This document shows, one piece after another, positions 25,363 through 30,822 of a stretch of DNA of 30,822 nucleotides. A model generated the notes under the pieces. The model was given only the letters and a program-made list of their open reading frames with translations. It had not been told where the DNA came from and made no database searches. Numbering within the stretch: position 1 is the first letter of the stretch; the number at the start of each line of letters is the position of its first letter. The DNA comes from an uncultured Clostridia bacterium. Its GTDB lineage: Bacteria; Bacillota; Clostridia; TANB77; CAG-508. The stretch lies in NCBI GenBank assembly GCA_944393345.1, contig CALXZW010000002.1, positions 1 through 30,822 on the forward strand, read 5' to 3'. A program made the position numbers and the translations under genes.

Positions 25363-27354
25363 TATATAAATTTTATTTCCTTTGTTTAAGATTATTCCAG
25401 CACTTGGAGTTTGATTCTTTATAATTACTTTTTCTTTATCTATATTTTCTTCTTTACTTGAATTTTGCATTACAAATTCTAACCCTTTTTCTTTTATTAT
25501 TTTTTCTGCTTCGCTTAATGTTTTTCCCATAATATCGGGTACTTCTACCTTTTCTATTTCTTCAACTTCTTCTTTGTTTCCTTGTTCTACATTTAAATAC
25601 GGCAATATTTCACTAAATATTTTTCCTCCAACTGGTGCTGCTACTCCACCTCCTTGGTGTCCGCCTTCACCTGTTGGATTATATAAAGTAACCAGTACTA
25701 CTACTTGTGGATTATCAATAGGAGCAACTCCACAAAAAGAAGTTACATATTTATTTGTGTTAACACCATCTTCTGAAGTTCCTGTTTTTCCTCCTATTCT
25801 ATAGCCTAATACTTTTGCATTTTTTCCAGTTCCTTCTGACACTACTGATTCCATCATACTTAATACTTTTTCTGAAGTTTCTTTTGAAATAACTGTTCCA
25901 TTTGTTTTGATTTCAATATTTTTCATTTCTCCTGTTTGACTATCTATAATTTGTTTTACAACTCTTGGAGTAACACTTGTTCCACCATTTGCTATGGCAG
26001 ACACTGCCGTTACAAGTTGTATTGGTGTTATTTCAAATCTTTGCCCAAAACTAATAGTTGCAAGTTCTACTGGTCCTGCTTTTTTTTCTGCTAAAAAAAT
26101 ACTGTTTGCTTCACCTGGTAAATCAATCTCCGTTTTATTTAACAATCTAAATTTATTCAAATAACTATAATATTTTTCAACTCCCATTTGTTGACCTAAT
26201 CCAATAAAAACAGGATTACAAGAATTCATCAAAGCTTGCCTTAAACTCTCCGCTCCATGAGGTCTATAATATCTCCAGCATTTTATTCTAACCCCTGCAA
26301 CTTCAATCCCGCCCGTACAAGCAAATTGCCCTTGTTTATCTATATCTGTAACTATCTTTTCTTCTAAAGCTGCTGAAGCTGTTATGACTTTAAAAACTGA
26401 TCCCGGTTCATATGTATCTGCAATTGCTTTATTTCTCCAAACCGCTTGCAAATTTTTTGTTTTTTCAGATTGTTCTAATCTCTCCCAAATTGCTTTTAGT
26501 TCATCTGTATAAGGTTCATAAGGTTCATTCAAATTATATGTTGGATATGTTGCCATAGCTAAAATATCACCATTTTGAGGATTCATAATTACTATATTTC
26601 CTCCGTCTGTGCATTCATTATCTATACATGCTTCTTTAAGATACTTTTCTGCTATTGATTGAATAGTTAAATCTATTGTTAATACTAAATCATTGCCATC
26701 AATTGCAGAAACGTAATTTTCGCCTTCATGGCCTATTTCTCCTCCTTTTGCATCTATATGTCTTTGTATTGCTCCTTTTTTCCCTTTTAATTCTTCTTCA
26801 TATTTTGCTTCTATTCCATCTAATCCTTGATTATCACTTCCACAAAAACCTATTATTTGTGCTGCTAATGTACTATATGGATAATATCTTTTTGTATCTT
26901 CATCTATATTTATTCCTGTTTTTATATTGTTTTCTTCCATCCAAATTCTTAATTTATCCGTTTTATCTTTTTCTACTTTTTTTATTATTGTTTCTATAGA
27001 GCTCCTTTTATTCACTTTCTTTAGTATTGTTTCATATTCTAGTTCAAAAATTTCTGATAGAGCTTTTGCTACTTTTTCTTTCTCTTCTTTTTTTATATTT
27101 CCAGGATTAATTGTTACAGTTTCTACTGTACTGCTTACAGCTAATTCATTTTTTCCAGTTGCATCATAAATTGTTCCTCTTTTAGGATTTATACTTCTAT
27201 CTAAAGTTTGTTGCTGATATGCTAAATAGGATAATTCTTTTCCTTGAATAAATTGAATATAAAAAATTTTTATTAGCAAGCACAATATTATTAAAAAAGC
27301 TATAAAAAGACCATTTTTCATTTTTTTCTTATTAGAAATTTTTGTAAAAACCAT
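25354..27354 (-). CDS. spoVD: SpoVD/PBP2-type penicillin-binding transpeptidase with PASTA domain
   Basis: 666 residues. One membrane segment (about 14-34), class B PBP dimerisation domain, then the transpeptidase with S319-V-F-K322, S378-C-N380 and K523-T-G525, all intact. One PASTA domain closes the protein (about 603-666), as in SpoVD and some division PBP2 proteins. It cross-links peptidoglycan outside the membrane, as partner of the SEDS protein FtsW/SpoVE encoded downstream. B. subtilis has both pbpB and spoVD here; this cluster has one, so it may serve division, sporulation or both. Its ribosome site lies inside a perfect hairpin (27361-27385) just after ftsL. Confidence 0.94.
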   Translation of the reverse strand: MVFTKISNKKKMKNGLFIAFLIILCLLIKIFYIQFIQGKELSYLAYQQQTLDRSINPKRGTIYDATGKNELAVSSTVETVTINPGNIKKEEKEKVAKALSEIFELEYETILKKVNKRSSIETIIKKVEKDKTDKLRIWMEENNIKTGINIDEDTKRYYPYSTLAAQIIGFCGSDNQGLDGIEAKYEEELKGKKGAIQRHIDAKGGEIGHEGENYVSAIDGNDLVLTIDLTIQSIAEKYLKEACIDNECTDGGNIVIMNPQNGDILAMATYPTYNLNEPYEPYTDELKAIWERLEQSEKTKNLQAVWRNKAIADTYEPGSVFKVITASAALEEKIVTDIDKQGQFACTGGIEVAGVRIKCWRYYRPHGAESLRQALMNSCNPVFIGLGQQMGVEKYYSYLNKFRLLNKTEIDLPGEANSIFLAEKKAGPVELATISFGQRFEITPIQLVTAVSAIANGGTSVTPRVVKQIIDSQTGEMKNIEIKTNGTVISKETSEKVLSMMESVVSEGTGKNAKVLGYRIGGKTGTSEDGVNTNKYVTSFCGVAPIDNPQVVVLVTLYNPTGEGGHQGGGVAAPVGGKIFSEILPYLNVEQGNKEEVEEIEKVEVPDIMGKTLSEAEKIIKEKGLEFVMQNSSKEENIDKEKVIIKNQTPSAGIILNKGNKIYIEL

Positions 27355-27360
27355 AAAAAC

Positions 27361-27385
27361 ACCTCTAATAAATTTTATTAGAGGT
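27361..27385 (-). promoter_or_regulatory. Perfect hairpin hiding the spoVD ribosome site
   Basis: A 25-base perfect palindrome with 12-base arms. On the mRNA its 3' arm contains AGAGGT, which is the Shine-Dalgarno sequence 5-6 bases before ATG 27354. The ftsL stop ends 12 bases before the hairpin, so a ribosome finishing ftsL could open it. This implies translation of spoVD depends on that of ftsL. Confidence 0.65.
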
Positions 27386-27397
27386 ATTTTAATTTAT

Positions 27398-27892
27398 TCA
27401 ATTTTCATTTATCTTTTCTAAAATTTGTTCAAACCAACTTTTTTCTTCTAAAACTACTTCTTCAGAAGCTGCTTCTACATAATCTTTTTTTGGCAAATTC
27501 ACATATACAATTTGTTTATTTGTTAATTTTTGCATTCCTAATTTTTCTTTTGCCATTTTTTCAATATTATTCAAATTTAAACCATTTGCAATATTTACTT
27601 TTAATTGTTCATTTTCTTTTTCTAAAGAAGATAATTCTTTTTTTAAGTTTTGATTGTTGTTGAATTTTTCATTTATCTGAGAGTTCCTGTAACTTATGGT
27701 TAGCAAAATTACAAATATTATAGCAACAAATAAAATTAATTTTTTTTGTTTTTTTCTTTGCTCTTTCGAAATTTTTATTTCTCCTCTTGGTAAGTCTTCT
27801 ACAATTTTTAACTTTGCTTTTTTTTCTTTTTTTCTTTCATTTGTTTCTAATTTTCTTGGACTTGTTTCATATTCATATTTTGAATTTACCAT
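27398..27892 (-). CDS. ftsL: FtsL-like septum protein
   Basis: 164 residues: basic cytoplasmic N-terminus (about 1-48), one membrane segment (about 49-66), an extracytoplasmic coiled coil (about 68-105) with the E-x-E-x-L-K-x-x-I pattern, and the typical N-I-E-K-M-A-K-E-K-L-G-M-Q element. Sequence conservation in FtsL is low; the call rests on topology plus its place between rsmH and the PBP gene. It is expected to work with DivIC/FtsB and to activate FtsW with its PBP. An ideal AAGGAGGTGA site precedes ATG 27892. Confidence 0.9.
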   Translation of the reverse strand: MVNSKYEYETSPRKLETNERKKEKKAKLKIVEDLPRGEIKISKEQRKKQKKLILFVAIIFVILLTISYRNSQINEKFNNNQNLKKELSSLEKENEQLKVNIANGLNLNNIEKMAKEKLGMQKLTNKQIVYVNLPKKDYVEAASEEVVLEEKSWFEQILEKINEN

Positions 27893-27912
27893 AAGTTACT
27901 CTCACCTCCTTT

Positions 27913-28848
27913 TTAATCATTAGTCTTTTCAAAAACTCTTAATTTAGCACTCTTAGCTCTTGTATTTTCTTCTTGTTCCTGTTTTGAAGCAATAATTGGT
28001 TTTTTATTTATTATTTTTCCTAAGGATTTTGCTCCACATATACAATAAGGAAAATCACTTGGGCAAGTACACTTTCCTTGTGCTTCAATATATGCATTTT
28101 TTACTGCTCTATCTTCCAAAGAATGAAATGTTATTACACATAACCTTCCTCCTACATTCAGACATTCTATACAATTTTTTACCGTATTATATAATGGCTT
28201 AATTTCATTGTTCACTTCTATTCTAATTGCTTGGAAAGTTCTCTTGGCTGGATGTCCATCCTTTTGTTTAGATTTTGGTATTGATTTTTCTATTATTTCA
28301 ACTAATTCTTTGGTACTTTTTATTTCTTTATTCTTCCTATAATTGCAAATATTTTTTGCAATATTTTTTGAAAATCTTTCTTCCCCATATTCCCAAATTA
28401 TTTTTGCTAATTCTTCTTCACTATATTTGTTCACTATTTGTTTTGCTGTCAACTCTTGGCTTTGATCCATTCTCATGTCTAAATCGTTCTCACCCAAATA
28501 GCTAAAACCTCTATTCCTTTCATCTAACTGATATGAAGATACTCCTAAATCTAATAAAATCCCATCGACCATTTCTATTCCTAAGTTATTTAATATTTCT
28601 TTTATATTATCATGGTTATCATGTACATATATTACATTTTTGAATTGTTTTAAATTTTCTTTTGCTGCAATTAATGCTTCATTATCTCTATCTATACCAA
28701 TTAGTTTACCATTAATGTTTAAATTTTCTAATATTTTCTTACTATGCCCTGCTCCACCTAAAGTCCCATCAACATAAATTCCATTAGGATTAATTTTTAA
28801 TCCTTCTATACATTCATTTAGGAGAACTGGCTTATGTTTAAATTCCAA
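27913..28848 (-). CDS. rsmH: 16S rRNA (cytosine-1402-N4)-methyltransferase
   Basis: 311 residues, usual length. It methylates N4 of C1402 in 16S rRNA, using SAM. SAM loop [10 protein letters not shown] (residues 28-37), later [10 protein letters not shown], and the RsmH signature [11 protein letters not shown], then T-F-H-S-L-E-D-R. The start is TTG at 28848, set by the GAGGTG site and by the family N-terminus (H-K-P-V-L-L). The stop lies 20 bp before ftsL. Confidence 0.97.
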   Translation of the reverse strand: MEFKHKPVLLNECIEGLKINPNGIYVDGTLGGAGHSKKILENLNINGKLIGIDRDNEALIAAKENLKQFKNVIYVHDNHDNIKEILNNLGIEMVDGILLDLGVSSYQLDERNRGFSYLGENDLDMRMDQSQELTAKQIVNKYSEEELAKIIWEYGEERFSKNIAKNICNYRKNKEIKSTKELVEIIEKSIPKSKQKDGHPAKRTFQAIRIEVNNEIKPLYNTVKNCIECLNVGGRLCVITFHSLEDRAVKNAYIEAQGKCTCPSDFPYCICGAKSLGKIINKKPIIASKQEQEENTRAKSAKLRVFEKTND

Positions 28849-29157
28849 ATTTACACCTCTACTAAATTGATTTAATTATAAATATTTATATATACATATT
28901 ACAGCTGGCAATATAAAAATCACCAGCTGCTTATTATTTGATATGTTTTTTTCTTTTGATTTTTAAATCATCTCTAGTAAATCTCTCTTTTGTAGTTTAA
29001 ATGTTTTTTCATTTGTACATTTAAACTCTTTTGTCATTATTTTTATTTATCTTTTGTAGTTTCTTCTTTTGTATCTTTTTCTTTTAAATTTTTATCTTTT
29101 GTAAATTTTATCTTTTGTATCTTTATCTTTTGTTATTTTATATAAACTTTTTTCAAG
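28849..29157 (-). other. Structured mraZ-rsmH spacer
   Basis: 309 bases between two genes that are usually close together. It contains a 7-bp hairpin CAGCTGG/CCAGCTG (28902-28908, 28923-28929), a 9-bp hairpin GTTTAAATG/CATTTAAAC (28995-29003, 29018-29026) and the repeat array listed separately. A 24-codon frame starts at ATG 29041 on the minus strand, without a good ribosome site; I do not call it a gene. Confidence 0.5.
28986..29133 (-). repeat. Seven ACAAAAGA repeats in the mraZ-rsmH transcript
   Basis: The plus-strand octamer TCTTTTGT occurs at 28986, 29027, 29050, 29065, 29095, 29111 and 29126. In the mRNA these are seven copies of ACAAAAGA, often extended to TACAAAAGATAAA. Spacing is irregular (15 to 41 bases). 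Confidence 0.7.
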
Positions 29158-29583
29158 TTATATACCAAGCATTGTCATATTTTCTGCAATTTCATCCGCT
29201 GAAATATTTTCATCGCATTTTTTCCAAATTTCTTTATTCCATATTTCTAATCTTGTTCCCACTCCAATAATTATTGCTTCTTTTTCTAAATTAGCTGCTA
29301 CTCGCAAATTATTTGGTATTAAAAATCTTCCTTGTTTATCTATTTCACATTCGGTTGCTCCTGATAAGAAAAATCTAACAAAGTTCCTAGCATTTCTATC
29401 TGAAAGAGGTAATGATTTTAACTTCATTTCAAAATTTAACCACTCATTTTGTGAAAAAGCAAATAAGCATCCATCTAATCCTTTGGTTACAATAAATTTT
29501 TCTCCCATATCTTGTCTCAATTTTGCTGGCATTATTAATCTTCCTTTTGCATCTAGAGAGTGCTCATATTCACCAATTAGCAA
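29158..29583 (-). CDS. mraZ: Transcriptional regulator MraZ
   Basis: 141 residues, two SpoVT-AbrB-like halves. The first has [22 protein letters not shown], the second [17 protein letters not shown]. MraZ forms a ring that binds short repeats before its own operon and represses the dcw cluster. The start is TTG at 29583, supported by GAGGTG 8 bases upstream and by the family N-terminus; no ATG is available. Its operator is visible at 29619-29645. Confidence 0.96.
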   Translation of the reverse strand: MLIGEYEHSLDAKGRLIMPAKLRQDMGEKFIVTKGLDGCLFAFSQNEWLNFEMKLKSLPLSDRNARNFVRFFLSGATECEIDKQGRFLIPNNLRVAANLEKEAIIIGVGTRLEIWNKEIWKKCDENISADEIAENMTMLGI

Positions 29584-29618
29584 TTAAATTTCACCTCACT
29601 TATACTTTATTTTTTCTA

Positions 29619-29645
29619 CCACTTTATACCACTTTTCTCCACTTC
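29619..29645 (-). promoter_or_regulatory. MraZ operator: three 7-base repeats at 10-bp spacing
   Basis: On the minus strand GAAGTGG (29645-29639), AAAGTGG (29635-29629) and AAAGTGG (29625-29619), each followed by a 3-base spacer. This fits the AAAGTG-type MraZ box known from Mollicutes. It covers the expected start of transcription and the early leader. Confidence 0.85.
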
Positions 29646-29651
29646 GATTCA

Positions 29652-29680
29652 ATTTTAATATATCTTTATTGATTTTGCAA
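29652..29680 (-). promoter_or_regulatory. Promoter of the mraZ/dcw operon
   Basis: Minus strand TTGCAA (29680-29675), 17-base spacer, TAAAAT (29657-29652). Start of transcription near 29645, inside the first MraZ repeat. Confidence 0.7.
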
Positions 29681-29823
29681 GTGTTTTTTAAAATTTTTTT
29701 ATTTTTTTGTTTTTTCTTTCAAACTATTTGTTCTTGTTTTTAAAAGTAATGGCATTATTTATTCATTTCTTTTTTAAATTACTCTTGTTATACTTTGTTT
29801 ATACTAGAAATATGGAGGTTAAA

Positions 29824-30192
29824 ATGAAAAATAATGAAGAATTTTTATTAAAAAGTATTGGAAAAAAAATTAAATTAGCACGACTTTCTTTAAACTATAC
29901 ACAAGAACAATTAGCAGAAAAACTTGGGCTTTCAACTCGATATGTTAGTCAATTAGAGCGCGGGATTGCCTTTGGGAGTGCCACTACAATAATAAAACTT
30001 TGTAAAACACTTAATATTAGTTCTGAATTTCTTTTTAACGACTTAATTAATAATACTTCCTCTATGCCTAATGATTTTGTTGATATAAAATTTTTAGAAA
30101 ATTACTTAAAACTAGATGAATATAATAAAAATATTGTTAAAACATTAACGAACAATTTATTAAAACTTCAAGAAAATAAAAAAGCAATTTAA
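29824..30192 (+). CDS. XRE-family transcriptional regulator
   Basis: 122 residues from ATG 29824, chosen for GGAGG at 29814-29818; an earlier in-frame ATG would add a hydrophobic, poorly conserved stretch. Helix-turn-helix at about residues 10-65: I-G-K-K-I-K-L-A-R, T-Q-E-Q-L-A-E-K-L-G, S-T-R-Y-V-S-Q-L-E-R-G. The C-terminal 50 residues are helical with no known sensor domain. It diverges from mraZ and may regulate itself; targets are not visible. A strong terminator follows. Confidence 0.92.
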   Translation: MKNNEEFLLKSIGKKIKLARLSLNYTQEQLAEKLGLSTRYVSQLERGIAFGSATTIIKLCKTLNISSEFLFNDLINNTSSMPNDFVDIKFLENYLKLDEYNKNIVKTLTNNLLKLQENKKAI

Positions 30193-30215
30193 TTTGTTGT
30201 TATAGTTTAATAAAA

Positions 30216-30252
30216 ACATACAATACTTTTTCAATTCATTGTATGTTTTTTT
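30216..30252. terminator. Bidirectional rho-independent terminator
   Basis: Stem ACATACAAT (30216-30224)/ATTGTATGT (30238-30246), then seven T on the plus strand; an A run on the other side serves the converging gene at 30262. Confidence 0.85.
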
Positions 30253-30261
30253 ATGTATAAT

Positions 30262-30755
30262 TTAATTTATCGTTGTACTTGTTTTTCCTGTTCCTACTAC
30301 ATCTTCTTGTAATGCTCTCCATGTATTACATCCTATTATTCCATCCACCACTAATCCTCTTATTTCTTGATATTCCCTCACTGCATTTTGAGTCGCCGGA
30401 CCAAATATTCCATCAAGTCCATTTGTTTTATATCCTAAAGTATTTAAATCATCTTGAGCTATTAATACATAATTACTTAAACTTCCTCTTTTTATTAATG
30501 GATACCCTCCTGTACTACAAGCAGGTAAACCAAATCTTTTGTCCCAATGTACCCATGTAGGTGTTAAAGAAATTGGCTCTACATAATACCATATCCCAGA
30601 ATTATTTGCACTATTCCATAACATCTTTCTTTGTGATTGTGATAATGTTTGCCCCACATCAAAAGCAGTTCCCGCATAATGTTGTGATTATGCTCACACA
30701 GTTGAACCACTTTTTGTGCAAAAGATAATTGCCAAAACACAATTTTTTTTTGCAT
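30262..30755 (-). pseudogene. M15-type D-Ala-D-Ala peptidase with peptidoglycan-binding domain, frame broken
   Basis: The 3' part reads cleanly from about 30687: S-Q-H-Y-A-G-T-A-F-D is the SxHxxGxAxD zinc motif of M15 peptidases, W-V-H-W-D holds the third ligand, and a PG_binding_1 domain (about 60 residues, D-G-I-F-G-P-A-T-Q-N-A-V) ends the protein. Upstream in this frame are two stops (TAA 30690, TGA 30696). A second frame from ATG 30755 gives M-Q-K-K-I then A-Q-K-V-V-Q-L-C-E-H-N and would join the first by adding one base near 30687. The shift is in the opposite sense to the CGG sites and no CGG lies at it. Even rejoined it lacks a signal peptide, so it is probably decayed. A GTG at 30657 starts the intact 131-residue piece, without the first zinc motif. 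Confidence 0.6.
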
Positions 30756-30822
30756 TTGTTATTATATTAATCTTTTATTATATTAGCTTATCAACATCTA
30801 TTTTTAATTCAAATTTTACAGA

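Noticed and set aside
28986..29133. CRISPR-like array
   Set aside because: Repeats are only 8-13 bases, spacing is irregular, and no cas genes are near.
29038..29158. A lysine-rich coding tail or small gene after mraZ
   Set aside because: Frames are broken by stops in every phase, there is no ribosome site, and mraZ already has its normal length.
29707..29823. N-terminal extension of the XRE regulator
   Set aside because: Hydrophobic, low-complexity, and lies before a clear GGAGG site and ATG at 29824.
30262..30755. A CGG in the upstream frame of the broken peptidase gene (near 30673) as a fourth +1 shift site
   Set aside because: Skipping the C there leads to the third frame, which stops soon after. 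The join needed is in the other direction and lies upstream of the CGG.

Overview
The window comes from an AT-rich (by eye roughly 75% A+T), low-GC Gram-positive bacterium of the Clostridia type. Supporting signs are a Firmicutes division and cell wall (dcw) cluster with a PASTA-type SpoVD/PBP2 protein, a MurE carrying the DNPR (meso-diaminopimelate) motif, separate pyrB and pyrI, an LPxTG protein with its sortase, and strong AAGGAGG ribosome sites. Almost every gene lies on the minus strand, so transcription mostly runs from right to left. No tRNA, rRNA, CRISPR array or insertion sequence was seen.

Right part (about 30755 down to 15393): a degraded M15-type peptidase/peptidoglycan-binding gene at the edge, a small XRE regulator on the plus strand, then mraZ, rsmH, ftsL, spoVD, pyrB-pyrI, murE, mraY, ftsW, murG, a WalK-like sensor kinase, a SpoVB/MurJ-type flippase and the HU gene. 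mraZ has three AAAGTGG-type repeats at 10-bp spacing around its start of transcription, the expected MraZ operator. murF and murD are absent from their usual places. pyrBI forms a separately promoted cassette between spoVD and murE, flanked by inverted copies of one hairpin.

Middle part (about 15241 down to 9581): a small acidic plus-strand protein, then a surface-protein operon: LPITG-anchored protein, sortase, and a 1143-residue protein with DUF11-like repeats and a von Willebrand A domain. Between this and the left operon sits a 54-residue membrane peptide with its own near-consensus promoter and terminator.

Left part (9006 down to 1): VTC-domain protein, DUF4956 membrane protein, CotH-like kinase, membrane-anchored glycoside hydrolase, HEAT-repeat protein, processive family 2 glycosyltransferase, and a membrane-bound degenerate GGDEF/EAL protein that runs off the window. 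This looks like a synthase-dependent cell-surface polysaccharide locus with a possible c-di-GMP sensor.

The most striking observation concerns the codon CGG. Reading every CCG trinucleotide on the plus strand against the minus-strand frames, I find only three in-frame CGG codons in the window. Each lies exactly where a conserved gene (sortase, SpoVB/MurJ flippase, FtsW) loses its frame. In each case skipping the single C (CGG-N read as GGN) restores the conserved protein. This suggests programmed +1 frameshifting at a rare or unassigned CGG codon in envelope genes. Independent sequencing errors are the alternative, but they would not be expected to share this pattern.
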